Part shown: positions 17,555 through 25,885 of the stretch, in pieces
Numbering within the stretch: the first letter of the stretch is position 1
How the letters are laid out: each line of letters opens with the position of its first letter
Assembly (NCBI RefSeq): GCF_021025955.1
Contig: NZ_JAJNCL010000003.1
Span: 1-64,000 of the forward strand
From: Rhodococcus qingshengii
GTDB lineage: Bacteria; Actinomycetota; Actinomycetes; Mycobacteriales; Mycobacteriaceae
DNA: 64,000 nt
Direction: 5' to 3'
Made by a program: the position numbers and the translations under genes
Notes under the pieces: generated by a model
The model's database searches: none
Told to the model about the DNA's origin: nothing
Seen by the model: only the letters and a program-made list of their open reading frames with translations

Positions 17555-19462
17555 CTACAGAGCAGCCTTGTCGCGAGACTTGCTGCGCGAACGCTCGCGA
17601 GCGCGCTCGGTTGCATTGAGATGCACCTTGCGGACGCGGACGTCCTCGGGGGTGACCTCGACGCACTCGTCGCCGGAGCAGAATTCCATGGCCGCTTCAA
17701 GCTCGAGCTTGATGGGCTTCGCGAGGGTCTCCATCACGTCTGCGGACGACTGCCGCATGTTGGTCAGCTTCTTCTCGCGGGTGACGTTGATGTCGAGGTC
17801 TTCTTGACGGGGGTTGATACCGACGACGTGGCCCTCGTAGGTGTCGGCGCCGGGCTCGACGAAGAAGGTTCCGCGGTCAGCCAGCTGGATCATGGCGAAC
17901 GGCGTCACTGTGCCGGAACGGTCCGACACGAGCGAACCGGTGTGGCGTGCACGAATCTCGCCGGCCCAGGGGCCGTACCCGTCGAAGACGGCGTTGGCGA
18001 TGCCGGTTCCGCGGGTATCCGTGAGGAATTCCGTACGAAAGCCGATAAGGCCACGTGAGGGAACGATGAACTCCATACGAACCCAGCCCTGCCCGTGGTT
18101 CGACATCTGAACCATCTTGCCCTTGCGGTTGGCCAGAAGCTGAGTGATGGCACCGAGGTATTCCTCGGGGCTGTCGATGGTCAACTCTTCGAAAGGCTCG
18201 TGGATCTTGCCGTCGACAGTCTGAGTGACCACCTGCGGCTTTCCGACGGTCAGCTCGAAGCCTTCGCGACGCATCTGCTCGACGAGGATGGCGAGCGCGA
18301 GCTCTCCACGACCCTGGACCTCCCACGCGTCGGGACGACCGATGTCGAGGACCTTGAGCGAGACGTTACCGACCAGCTCCTGGTCCAGGCGAGCCTTGAC
18401 CATGCGCGAGGTGAGCTTGTGACCCTTGACACGGCCGACCAGCGGTGAGGTGTTGGTACCGATCGTGACCGAGATAGCCGGCTGATCGACAGTGATGCGA
18501 GGCAGCGCAACCGGGTTGTCGAGGTCGGCGAGCGTGTCGCCGATCATGATGTCCGGGAAGCCCGCAACTGCGCAGATATCGCCGGCAAGCGCAACCTCGG
18601 CGGGAACACGCTCGACACCGATGGTGGTGAGCAGTTCGGTGATCTTGGTCTTGGTGATGACAGGCTCGCCGTCGACCTCCCGGCACCAGGACACGGTCTG
18701 GCCCTTGCGCAGTTCGCCGTTGTGGATGCGGACTAGAGCGAGGCGACCGAGGAACGCCGAGGCGTCGAGGTTGGTGACGTGGGCCTGAAGCGGCGCGTCG
18801 ACCGTGCCCTTGGGGGCCGGGACGTACTCCATCAGAACCTGGAACAGAGCGGCGAGGTCTTCGGCGTCGGGAGCCTGACCGTTCTCGGGCTGCACCGTCG
18901 AAGCCTTGCCCTCGCGGCCGGAGGCGTAGAGAACCGGTAGCCCGAGCGCAAGCTCGGCGGCCTCGGCGGCCTCGTCGGAGAGATCGGACGCGAGGTCCAG
19001 GAGCAAGTCCTGAGCCTCGGAGACAACCTCTTCGATGCGAGCATCAGGACGGTCCGTCTTGTTGACGACCAGGATGACGGGCAGTGAGGCAGCAAGCGCC
19101 TTGCGCAGCACGAAACGCGTCTGCGGAAGCGGGCCCTCGGACGCATCGACGAGCAGGACGACGCCGTCGACCATGGACAGACCGCGCTCGACCTCGCCAC
19201 CGAAATCGGCGTGGCCCGGGGTGTCGATGACGTTGATGACGGTCACCGAACCATCCTCGTTGCGCTTGTGCACCGAGGTGTTCTTCGCGAGGATCGTGAT
19301 GCCCTTCTCGCGTTCGAGGTCGCCGGAGTCCATGACGCGATCGACCAGCTCGGCGCGCTCCTCGAACGCGCCGGACTGACGAAGCATGGCGTCGACGAGG
19401 GTGGTCTTGCCGTGGTCGACGTGTGCGACGATGGCAACGTTACGGAAGCTGGTGGTGGTCAC
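17555..19462 (-). CDS. typA: Ribosome-associated GTPase TypA/BipA
   Basis: 635 residues. GTP-binding motifs are complete: G1 AHVDHGKT, G3 DTPGHAD, G4 NKTD, plus the EF-G-like domains II, III and V and the BipA-specific C-terminal domain (RSGTVTPFAMIQLADRGTFFVEPG region). It acts on the ribosome in subunit assembly and stress adaptation. The GTG at 19462 is chosen because AGGAG lies 9 bases upstream and the protein then starts MTTTSFRNVAIV; the frame from 19537 adds an unconserved leader. The typA-lpqW order matches M. tuberculosis Rv1165-Rv1166. Confidence 0.96.
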   Translation of the reverse strand: MTTTSFRNVAIVAHVDHGKTTLVDAMLRQSGAFEERAELVDRVMDSGDLEREKGITILAKNTSVHKRNEDGSVTVINVIDTPGHADFGGEVERGLSMVDGVVLLVDASEGPLPQTRFVLRKALAASLPVILVVNKTDRPDARIEEVVSEAQDLLLDLASDLSDEAAEAAELALGLPVLYASGREGKASTVQPENGQAPDAEDLAALFQVLMEYVPAPKGTVDAPLQAHVTNLDASAFLGRLALVRIHNGELRKGQTVSWCREVDGEPVITKTKITELLTTIGVERVPAEVALAGDICAVAGFPDIMIGDTLADLDNPVALPRITVDQPAISVTIGTNTSPLVGRVKGHKLTSRMVKARLDQELVGNVSLKVLDIGRPDAWEVQGRGELALAILVEQMRREGFELTVGKPQVVTQTVDGKIHEPFEELTIDSPEEYLGAITQLLANRKGKMVQMSNHGQGWVRMEFIVPSRGLIGFRTEFLTDTRGTGIANAVFDGYGPWAGEIRARHTGSLVSDRSGTVTPFAMIQLADRGTFFVEPGADTYEGHVVGINPRQEDLDINVTREKKLTNMRQSSADVMETLAKPIKLELEAAMEFCSGDECVEVTPEDVRVRKVHLNATERARERSRSKSRDKAAL

Positions 19463-19786
19463 GCGATGGCTCTCCTGGCTGAGTTGATTCGGCCACGCGA
19501 AAGTCAAGTCGCACGGCTCTTCTGGTGGCCGCTGCACGAGTGTGTGATCCGAATCAGGGCACGAATCGCCTGAATAGGCACCGCGGCCTAGTAAATACTA
19601 CTCGCTCCGAGCGGATATTCCTGCATTGTGCGGCCTCGATCACCGCCCCCACCAGCCAATAGTGATCTGCACCACGCTGAAGCGCGTAGGATTACGACCT
19701 GGAGAAACAGGATGTTTAAGGGTACGCTAACCTCGTTCCAAGAGCGGGCTCTCCGCCGTAGCGAAACAGGAAAGCCGCAGCGTCAC

Positions 19787-19963
19787 ATGGGAAAAGTCAA
19801 GGCAAGCAAGGTCTCGAAGCTCAAGCCGAAAAAGAAGTGCTGCCGCAAGAAGACGCGGTGCATCAAGTGCCCCGTCGTCATCATGCGGATGAAGAAGCTC
19901 GAGAACGAGGGTGCATCCAAGAAGGAACTCAAAGCCGGCCTCAAGAAGGCCCGTGCGGCGTAG
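19787..19963 (+). CDS. Small basic cysteine-containing protein
   Basis: 58 residues starting MGKVKASKVSKLKPKKK, with about one third Lys or Arg. A CCRKKTRCIKCPV segment could bind zinc. It might contact RNA or ribosomes, but this is inference. The start is ambiguous: an in-frame ATG at 19712 has a better ribosome-binding site (GGAG, 7 bases) and would add 25 residues of poorer codon use. The 3' end overlaps the convergent mutT2 gene by 23 bases. Small proteins of this type seem widespread next to mutT2 in Corynebacteriales; I cannot give a function. Confidence 0.65.
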   Translation: MGKVKASKVSKLKPKKKCCRKKTRCIKCPVVIMRMKKLENEGASKKELKAGLKKARAA

Positions 19964-20366
19964 GCGCCCTCAATTCCTCCAGCAGCTCGGGGATCCAGGC
20001 CCGATCGTTGTCGACCAGATCCATCGACAGGAGTTCTTCGGCGTCGACCCATGCCAACTGAGCATGGTCGAGCGCGACCGGTTCGCCGGACACCAACTCC
20101 GCCCGGTACGCCCGCAAGACCAACCCAGGCGACAGGGGCACATCGACGCCGATTCTGGCGCCGCACCGAACTTCGACCGCGAGTTCCTCGCGTAGCTCCC
20201 GCACCAACGCGCTCTGTGGTGATTCGAACGCTTCGACCTTCCCGCCCGGCAGTTCCCAGCGGCCAGCCAACGCCGGCGGACTCGTCCGCTGCGCGAGGAG
20301 CAGCCTTCCCCCACGGAAGATCGCACCGGCAACAACTTCGCGATCCCTTGCAGGCACATCACTCAT
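19941..20366 (-). CDS. mutT2: Nudix hydrolase, MutT2 type
   Basis: 141 residues. The Nudix box GGKVEAFESPQSALVRELREE fits GX5EX7REUXEE in essence (seen as GGKVEAFE then RELREEL). MutT2 enzymes hydrolyse oxidised or modified nucleotides such as 8-oxo-dGTP and 5-methyl-dCTP to clean the nucleotide pool. The ATG at 20366 gives a protein of the usual length; the ORF extension to 20519 is unsupported because it runs into phhB. It is divergent from phhB, as Rv1160 is from Rv1159A, with only 16 bases between the two start codons. Confidence 0.88.
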   Translation of the reverse strand: MSDVPARDREVVAGAIFRGGRLLLAQRTSPPALAGRWELPGGKVEAFESPQSALVRELREELAVEVRCGARIGVDVPLSPGLVLRAYRAELVSGEPVALDHAQLAWVDAEELLSMDLVDNDRAWIPELLEELRAPTPHGPS

Positions 20367-20382
20367 CGCACCATGATGGAGT

Positions 20383-20685
20383 ATGGCCACTTTGTTGTCC
20401 GACTCCGCAATCCAAAGCGCACTCGACGAACTGCCCGCGTGGCAGCTGTCCCCGGGCTCGATCACTCGCACCGTCGACTCCGCGACCTTCCCGGACGCGA
20501 TCGCCCTTCTCCAACGCATCGCGGCCGTCGCCGAGGCCGCAGATCACCATCCCGACATCGACGTTCGATGGCGCAAGGTCACGTACACGCTCTCGACACA
20601 CTCGGCCGGCGGACTCACCGATCTGGACTTCCACCTGGCCCGCCGAATTGACATCCTTGTCGACGATTCGGTCCGTTTCGACTGA
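20383..20685 (+). CDS. phhB: Pterin-4a-carbinolamine dehydratase
   Basis: 100 residues of the PCD/DCoH family. The active-site signature is DHHPDIDVRWRKVTYTLSTH followed by an Asp. The enzyme dehydrates 4a-hydroxytetrahydropterin, regenerating pterin cofactor, and some members also recycle other pterins. The ATG at 20383 has GGAG directly upstream. It is divergent from mutT2; its promoter must lie inside mutT2 because the gap is 16 bases. Confidence 0.92.
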   Translation: MATLLSDSAIQSALDELPAWQLSPGSITRTVDSATFPDAIALLQRIAAVAEAADHHPDIDVRWRKVTYTLSTHSAGGLTDLDFHLARRIDILVDDSVRFD

Positions 20686-20937
20686 TCTTCGAGTGAACAT
20701 TCCTCGCAATCTGACGTAACAGTTGCATCAACTTTCACATAGATCACTTCAGTCACAGGTATGGTCGCCGTAAATCACGATCGAGGCCGGTCATGCCATA
20801 GACTCCCCCGGTGCGTAGCTGCTCAGCAACTGAACAGCTGTACAACCTGGGGGCTCTGTACATAGAGTGACCCCTCGAGCCGTCAAACGCGGAGATCGCC
20901 TAGGCGCCCGCGCGGTATGACTAAGGATGGGGAAACA

Positions 20938-21699
20938 GTGCTTCGAACCCGAGGTATGCGAAGGGCGTTCACCGCCGTCGCTATTGCCGCAGCAGCAGGA
21001 CTGGCATTGCCGGCACAGGCAATGGCCGATCCGGCAGCACCGCCCGCACCCGAAAGTGTGCCGATCGAGTTCCTCGCATCGTTTGCGCCCGCCATCATCG
21101 GCGCCGCTGCAGGTCCGGCTGACGTCGCCGGCGGCCCGCAGCAAGCGTTGCTCGACCAGGCTCGTGCGATCCTGAACTCCCCCGGCATTCCGCCCGAGAT
21201 CAAAGCCACCCTCGAGAAGGTCATCACCTTCCTCGACGGCAGCGGCGGCGGCGGACCGGAAATCCCGAACGAGAACGCCCCCGTCATCGCGCAGTTCCTC
21301 TACCCGACGTTGGGCAAGGGCTGCATCTCGGCAACCGCCGATTCGGTCGGAACCGCACTTGCTGTCCCCGGCCCGGCTCACCTGCCTCCTCCCGGCCCCG
21401 CTGCCGGTCAGGCCGGATTCGTCTTCACAGCTCTCGGTACGGCTCCCGCCGTCGACGACCAGCCGGTGCCGATGACCGTGACCTGGGTCAACATCGACAA
21501 CCAGCGCAGCGCCACCCAGAACCTGACCAACGCCGCGCGCATCAATCCGGACGGCCCCGCCACCCTGTCGGCTATCGCCGACACGGGCCCCGGACGCGTC
21601 CTCTCGGTGATCAGCGGTTCGCTGACCACCCAGCCGGAAGGCGCAGATCGCATCACCTGCAGCTTCCTCCCGACCGTGGGCATGTTCGCGGTCGCTTGA
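20938..21699 (+). CDS. Secreted Ala/Pro-rich protein, Rv1157c-like
   Basis: 253 residues from GTG 20938, which has AAGGATGGGGA just upstream. A Sec signal peptide (MRRAFTAVAIAAAAGLALPAQAMA) ends near residue 30 at AMA-DPAAP. The mature protein is rich in Ala, Pro and Gly and has two cysteines far apart (GKGCIS and ITCSFL) that may pair. It resembles the small secreted proteins around Rv1157c of M. tuberculosis, which lies in the same neighbourhood. The 250 bases upstream hold its promoter; no clear operator was seen. A strong terminator follows. The exact role is unknown. Confidence 0.78.
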   Translation: MLRTRGMRRAFTAVAIAAAAGLALPAQAMADPAAPPAPESVPIEFLASFAPAIIGAAAGPADVAGGPQQALLDQARAILNSPGIPPEIKATLEKVITFLDGSGGGGPEIPNENAPVIAQFLYPTLGKGCISATADSVGTALAVPGPAHLPPPGPAAGQAGFVFTALGTAPAVDDQPVPMTVTWVNIDNQRSATQNLTNAARINPDGPATLSAIADTGPGRVLSVISGSLTTQPEGADRITCSFLPTVGMFAVA

Positions 21700-21715
21700 T
21701 CGAAGTCTTGTGAAT

Positions 21716-21746
21716 GGGACCCGCCGAATTTCGGTGGGTCCCTTTT
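21716..21746 (+). terminator. Rho-independent terminator of the secreted-protein gene
   Basis: GGGACCCGCCGA-ATT-TCGGTGGGTCCC (one G-T wobble) is followed by TTTT. It starts 17 bases after the stop codon at 21699. A textbook terminator. Confidence 0.9.
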
Positions 21747-21777
21747 GCTTCTCCGATCACCGTGATAGACCCGATAG

Positions 21778-22179
21778 ATGGGACATCTACGAGTGGACAT
21801 CACGCATGGCCGTTCAGACCGGAAATCGAGCCCAGACGACCAGTCCATACGGTCACACAATTCGACTCGATCGCTACTGTCCATCCGATCCGAGGGGTCC
21901 ATTCTGTCGATCGGATCGGCGTACTCGATTCTGTCGATCGGTAGTGTCGGATCTTTCCTGTCCATCGGAAGCATCGGATCTACGGCATCGGTCCTGAGTT
22001 CGGGCTCGTTCGCCAGTCTCGGGTCCGCACTGTCCGGTCTGTCACGCTGGTCGTTACTCTCCTGGCGTGGAAATCATGCAGCGCCCGAGGAACATCCGAA
22101 ACTAGTTGTCATTGCGCCGGAATCAGATTCGAGCGATCCGGATCGCTCGCTGCGGTCCGTTTCGCACTCTCAGACCTGA
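21778..22179 (+). CDS. Ser-x-x triplet-repeat protein of unknown function
   Basis: 133 residues. From residue 23 to 97 the sequence is 25 unbroken Ser-x-x triplets, with the other positions mostly Ile, Leu, Val, Gly or Ala (e.g. SILSIGSVGSFLSIGSIGS) and a weaker 9-residue period. All six serine codons are used, including AGT and AGC among the TCN codons, so the pattern is kept at protein level and is not just DNA repetition. The tail is charged. No signal peptide is seen. A regular solenoid or fibrous fold is likely by inference. The start is uncertain: GTG at 21793, with GGGA 9 bases upstream, is an alternative. The 3' end overlaps the marR-like gene by 10 bases. Confidence 0.65.
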   Translation: MGHLRVDITHGRSDRKSSPDDQSIRSHNSTRSLLSIRSEGSILSIGSAYSILSIGSVGSFLSIGSIGSTASVLSSGSFASLGSALSGLSRWSLLSWRGNHAAPEEHPKLVVIAPESDSSDPDRSLRSVSHSQT

Positions 22180-22634
22180 TTCGGTCGCGGCCAGTCGCGG
22201 CCCTCCAAGTTCTCCACCGAGCGATTGAATTGCCGGAGTAGATCACCGAGCGCAAGACGCTGCTCCGGCGTCCACTCGCGCAGGACCTTTTCGACGCCCG
22301 CTGTCGAATGTTCGCGATCAGCACGAAGTTTCGACAGCCCCTGCGCTGTCGGCCGAACCTTTCGCGCCAGGCCACCGTCTGGATCCTCCACGCGCTCCAC
22401 CAAGCCCAACCGGCGCAGCGCACCAATCTGCCGGTTGATGGTCGAGATGTCGAGGGAGAAAGCGCAGGAGAGTTCCTTGAGGCTCATGGGATGCTGTAAT
22501 TCCAGTCGTCCGAGCAGCAGATACGCCGACCGGTCCAGATGAAGTTCCGCTCGTTGAGCGAGCGCGTGATAGCGCGAGAGCAGAGTCAACTCGTACTCGA
22601 TATTCACCAGTTCGGGGTCCCGGTCCATCCTCAT
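22170..22634 (-). CDS. MarR-family transcriptional regulator
   Basis: 154 residues with a winged helix-turn-helix: MSLKELSCAFSLDISTINRQIGALRRLGLVERVEDPDGG forms the recognition helix and wing (seen in parts, residues about 55-95). It would repress the divergent MFS gene and itself until a ligand binds. ATG 22634 (MRMDRD) has no ribosome-binding site, but TAGTCT, a good -10 hexamer, lies 7 bases upstream; the mRNA is therefore probably leaderless. That hexamer is inside the palindrome at 22638-22668, which implies autoregulation. Confidence 0.85.
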   Translation of the reverse strand: MRMDRDPELVNIEYELTLLSRYHALAQRAELHLDRSAYLLLGRLELQHPMSLKELSCAFSLDISTINRQIGALRRLGLVERVEDPDGGLARKVRPTAQGLSKLRADREHSTAGVEKVLREWTPEQRLALGDLLRQFNRSVENLEGRDWPRPNQV

Positions 22635-22637
22635 ATT

Positions 22638-22668
22638 GTGCAGACTACACACGATGTGTAGCGTGCAC
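22638..22668. promoter_or_regulatory. Palindromic operator between MarR and MFS genes
   Basis: Two 14-base arms, GTGCAGACTACACA and TGTGTAGCGTGCAC, are complementary at 12 of 14 positions around a 3-base centre. The left arm contains the reverse-strand -10 hexamer TAGTCT for marR, and the right arm contains TAGCGT, a possible -10 for the MFS gene. This is the expected place for MarR binding that blocks both promoters. Confidence 0.7.
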
Positions 22669-22714
22669 ACTGGGGCGAACGCACCGAAACAGAACATGCC
22701 ATGGCGGGAGCCGA

Positions 22715-24160
22715 ATGTCCGTTCAGACAGGGTCGTCGAATGTCGACGAGAATACCCCGGACGAGAAAACCACGGACTCGAGCTACGCACCCTCGGGTCC
22801 CGTGCTCACCGTTCTCGGCCTGTGCGGAATCGTCGTCGCCCTGATGCAGACGCTGGTCGTCCCGATCATTCCGCAATTGCCGCACCTGCTGAACTCTTCT
22901 CCCGCCGACACGTCGTGGGCGGTCACCGCAACGCTCCTCGCCGCTGCCGTAATCACGCCGATCAGCGGACGCCTCGGCGACATGTTCGGCAAGAAACGAA
23001 TGCTGCTGGTCAGCCTCGGGATGGTCGTCCTGGGCTCGGCCATCTGCGCGATCGCGCCCTCACTGATCGTGCTGGTGATCGGACGTGCACTTCAAGGTGC
23101 ATCGGTCGGGGCAATTCCGTTGGGTATAGCCATCATTCGCGACGTTCTGCCGCCGAAGAAGGTGGCCGGTGCCATGGCGGTCATGAGCGCAACCCTCGGC
23201 GTCGGCGGCGCGATCGGACTGCCGATCGCCGCAGTGATTGCACAGAATGCCAACTGGCACTTCCTGTTCGTCACTTCGGCGGCATTCGGCTTGATCTGCA
23301 TCGCACTGGTTGCGTTTGTCATTCCGGAATCGAAAGTACGTCGCCCGGGACGTTTCGACTTCATCGGAGCGTTCGGCCTCACCATCGGACTGATCACCCT
23401 TCTGCTCCCGATTACGAAGGGCGGAACCTGGGGGTGGGGCGATGCGAAAACACTGGGACTCCTGGCGGTTTCCGCCCTCAGCTTCCTGGTGTGGGGATGG
23501 TGGGAACTTCGACGCAGCGCACCGCTGGTAGACCTTCGCGTATCGGCCCGGCCGCAGGTTCTCTTCACCAACTTCGCGTCAATCGCCGTCGGTTTTGCCA
23601 TGTACGGCAATTCCTTGACGCTCCCCCAACTCCTCATGGCACCGACGTCCACCGGTTATGGCCTCGGATTGTCCATGGTCGCAGCAGGACTCGCACTTGC
23701 CCCCGGGGGGCTTGTCATGATGGCGCTCTCACCCGTCTCCGCTCGGATTTCAGCTTGGCGAGGTCCACGAATCACGTTGATGCTTGGTGCCCTCGTGATC
23801 GGATTAGGTTATGCCTTCGCATATTTCACGGTGTCGAGCGTCTGGCAGGTCGCTGTGGCCGGAATGTTCATCGGCGCGGGCGTCGGGCTCTCGTACTCGG
23901 CCATGCCCGCCTTGATCATGGGCGCGGTACCCATCACGGAATCTGCGGCCGCGAACGGACTGAACTCCCTGATGCGATCGATCGGCACGTCGACGTCTGC
24001 CGCGATCGTGAGCGTCGTTCTGGCCGGGATGACCATCACGGTCGGCACCGCGGTGATCCCCTCGTTCGAGGCATTTCGCGCCACGTTCCTGATTTCCATC
24101 GCCGCCGCCGTCGTGACAATGGTGTTCGCCGGATTGATTCCCAAACAGAAAGTCTCATAA
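22715..24160 (+). CDS. MFS drug exporter, DHA2-like (14 TM segments)
   Basis: 481 residues with about 14 transmembrane helices. The MFS motif A, GRLGDMFGKKR, is in the loop between helices 2 and 3. An early QTLVVPIIPQLPHLL and VGGAIGLPIAAVI match the DHA2 drug:proton antiporter family (EmrB/QacA type). It likely exports a hydrophobic toxicant using the proton gradient. The ATG at 22715 has GGGAG 4 bases upstream. It is divergent from marR and probably controlled through the shared palindrome. Substrate unknown. Confidence 0.88.
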   Translation: MSVQTGSSNVDENTPDEKTTDSSYAPSGPVLTVLGLCGIVVALMQTLVVPIIPQLPHLLNSSPADTSWAVTATLLAAAVITPISGRLGDMFGKKRMLLVSLGMVVLGSAICAIAPSLIVLVIGRALQGASVGAIPLGIAIIRDVLPPKKVAGAMAVMSATLGVGGAIGLPIAAVIAQNANWHFLFVTSAAFGLICIALVAFVIPESKVRRPGRFDFIGAFGLTIGLITLLLPITKGGTWGWGDAKTLGLLAVSALSFLVWGWWELRRSAPLVDLRVSARPQVLFTNFASIAVGFAMYGNSLTLPQLLMAPTSTGYGLGLSMVAAGLALAPGGLVMMALSPVSARISAWRGPRITLMLGALVIGLGYAFAYFTVSSVWQVAVAGMFIGAGVGLSYSAMPALIMGAVPITESAAANGLNSLMRSIGTSTSAAIVSVVLAGMTITVGTAVIPSFEAFRATFLISIAAAVVTMVFAGLIPKQKVS

Positions 24161-24182
24161 GGGAATCAACCCGGCGGAGGAC

Positions 24183-24263
24183 TCACTTCTCCGAAGAGCC
24201 TTCGATGCTGCCCGTCTGCAACTTCGACAGAAGTGTGTAGATGAAATTGATGATGATATCCAC
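24183..24263 (-). CDS. Tiny protein (26 residues), GS-[VI]-EG family, member 1
   Basis: GTG 24263 to TGA 24183. It starts with a hydrophobic helix, DIIINFIYTLLSKL, and ends TGSIEGSSEK. GAGGG lies 6 bases upstream. The C terminus resembles that of the tiny gene at 25886-25996 (SGSVEGLSAE), which supports both as real members of one family. It could be a membrane-active or channel-forming peptide, as judged by the hydrophobic helix only. It lies 22 bases past the convergent MFS gene. Confidence 0.5.
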   Translation of the reverse strand: MDIIINFIYTLLSKLQTGSIEGSSEK

Positions 24264-24395
24264 GTGGTGCCCTCTCACATAACGGGTCCCCGACCCGCCA
24301 ACGACGGTACCGCAGAACTCTTCTGCATCGAATCGCCGACAATCAATTCTGCAACGTGTTCTAATTTGGGGCGACGACTACCCGAGGAGCCTTTC

Positions 24396-24896
24396 ATGAC
24401 CTGGACGCGGACCGAACTCGAAGACGCCTTCGCGGGTTACCAGAACACCGTTGTCGAGTGCACTCGTTCCGGCGATTGGAACGCCTTCGCGGACATGTTC
24501 ACCGAGGACGTCGTCTACGTGGAACACGCTTTCGGCACCCTCAATGGCCGAGAGGCCGTACGCAAGTGGGTCACTCGCACGATGACGGAGTTCCCGGGGC
24601 ACCGCATGACCGAATTCCCGGCCAACTGGTTCGTGGTCGACGAGCAGCGCGGATGGATCGTGTGCGAGATCGACAACCCGATGGAGGATCCGGGTGACGG
24701 TTCCAAGCACGGAGCCGCCAACATCACGATCCTGCAGTACGCCGGCAACGGACTGTGGTCTCGCGAAGAAGACGCCTACAACCCGATGAACTTTCTGTCG
24801 ATGGCAAAAGCATGGTGCCTCGCCGCGGAAGCGGCGGGCACCCTCCCCGATGACGCCAAGGCCTGGCTCGCCAAATTCGGCGCTATGGTGCGATAG
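24396..24896 (+). CDS. SnoaL-like / NTF2-like fold protein
   Basis: 166 residues beginning MTWTRTELEDAFAGYQ, with the cone-shaped NTF2 fold signature: an N-terminal helix, then DWNAFADMFTEDVVYVEHAFGTLNGREAVRKWV and the beta-sheet WFVVDEQRGWIVCEIDN (parts shown). SnoaL-like proteins act as isomerases, hydrolases or non-catalytic binders; the ligand is unknown. GAGGAG stands 6 bases before ATG 24396, which decides the start against the frame from 24264. It ends 14 bases inside the convergent DUF1906 gene. Confidence 0.8.
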   Translation: MTWTRTELEDAFAGYQNTVVECTRSGDWNAFADMFTEDVVYVEHAFGTLNGREAVRKWVTRTMTEFPGHRMTEFPANWFVVDEQRGWIVCEIDNPMEDPGDGSKHGAANITILQYAGNGLWSREEDAYNPMNFLSMAKAWCLAAEAAGTLPDDAKAWLAKFGAMVR

Positions 24897-25665
24897 ATCC
24901 TGTCGGCAACGAGGATCCGACGGGCTGGGCCGGACCGACCGCACCGGCCAACGACCACTGTCCGTAGTCGCGAGTGAGGATCGAGTTCAGATCCACGCCG
25001 ACGCCGTCGACCTTGCGCTTGTCGATCTCGAACTGATGCAGGTTTGCCCGCGGGTGCACATACCCTGCGGGCGAGCCCCAGTTGTGCTGCCAGAACCAGG
25101 TTCCGACGCCTGCACTGATCATCGCGTCGATCACGCGAGTGTTTCCGTAGACACCGAGCGCTCCGTTGCCGACAACCGAGGCCCACCCCTCGAGGTACGG
25201 AGTGATCAGCGCCGTGATCTCGGTACTGGTGGGATTGTCGTCGATCGACGCGTAGATCGGCCGACCAGAGGGCCCACCGGCCGCAGCGTGTAGTTCGAGG
25301 CCACGGGAAGCATGACGCTTGCCGGCTTCGCGAGCTCCGCGCCAGTCCGCCGTTCCGCCCTTGCCGAATTGATAGCAGGAAACGACTTGGAGTCCGGCCG
25401 CCGTCAGCGCGTCGGTTTCCCGCGCCAGTACGGGCTTGCCGACCATCCAATCGGCGCCCGGGCGCCTGTCCGAAACGTATCGAATGGCGCCTGCATACCC
25501 GGCGGCCTTGATTGCCTGAGCGGACGGCACACCGGCGGCGTAATCGAGCAAGGTCCCGAGCGAACCGGCATTGGCCACCGACGTCGTACCGCTCAATGCA
25601 GCGAGTCCGGCAGCTGCCGATCCAGCGGCGGCATACTTGAAGAGGTTTCTTCGCGAGACGTGCAC
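24883..25665 (-). CDS. Tat-exported DUF1906 (glycoside hydrolase-like) protein, Rv2525c orthologue
   Basis: 260 residues, closely similar to Rv2525c along its length (AGSLGTLLDYAAGV, AIRYVSDRRPGADWM, YFWQHNWGSP-like WFWQHNWGSPAGYVHP). The N terminus has a Tat motif, SRRNLFKYAAAGSAAAG. The mature part is a TIM-barrel-like glycoside hydrolase-like domain; in M. tuberculosis the Tat-exported Rv2525c affects cell-wall properties and drug susceptibility. Start GTG 25665, with GGAG 4 bases upstream. The conserved acidic residues in YASIDDNPTS and VDLNSIL could be the active site. Confidence 0.88.
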   Translation of the reverse strand: MHVSRRNLFKYAAAGSAAAGLAALSGTTSVANAGSLGTLLDYAAGVPSAQAIKAAGYAGAIRYVSDRRPGADWMVGKPVLARETDALTAAGLQVVSCYQFGKGGTADWRGAREAGKRHASRGLELHAAAGGPSGRPIYASIDDNPTSTEITALITPYLEGWASVVGNGALGVYGNTRVIDAMISAGVGTWFWQHNWGSPAGYVHPRANLHQFEIDKRKVDGVGVDLNSILTRDYGQWSLAGAVGPAQPVGSSLPTGSIAP

Positions 25666-25836
25666 AAAGCTCCGATCATCGGCGTGTCCCGCTCGAAGTG
25701 GCGGGCAGGCAAGCTATCTTCTTTCGCTCGCATTCCACCACAGTCACATCATCCCCGCCATGCACTTGGCCAACATGAGCCACATTTGCGACAAATGGGC
25801 TCAGTGCCCGCTCACCACGCAGCTGGACGAGACAGA

Positions 25837-25871
25837 GAAGTGCCCCCGAGCCACAGGCTCGGGGGCACTTC
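25837..25871 (-). terminator. Strong hairpin terminator after the tiny gene at 25886
   Basis: GAAGTGCCCCCGAGCC-ACA-GGCTCGGGGGCACTTC forms a perfect 16-base stem with a 3-base loop (25837-25852 and 25856-25871). It lies 14 bases past the stop of the 36-codon gene on the reverse strand, which is good evidence that this tiny gene is a separate transcription unit. Confidence 0.8.
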
Positions 25872-25885
25872 TTGCTCTGCGGGAC

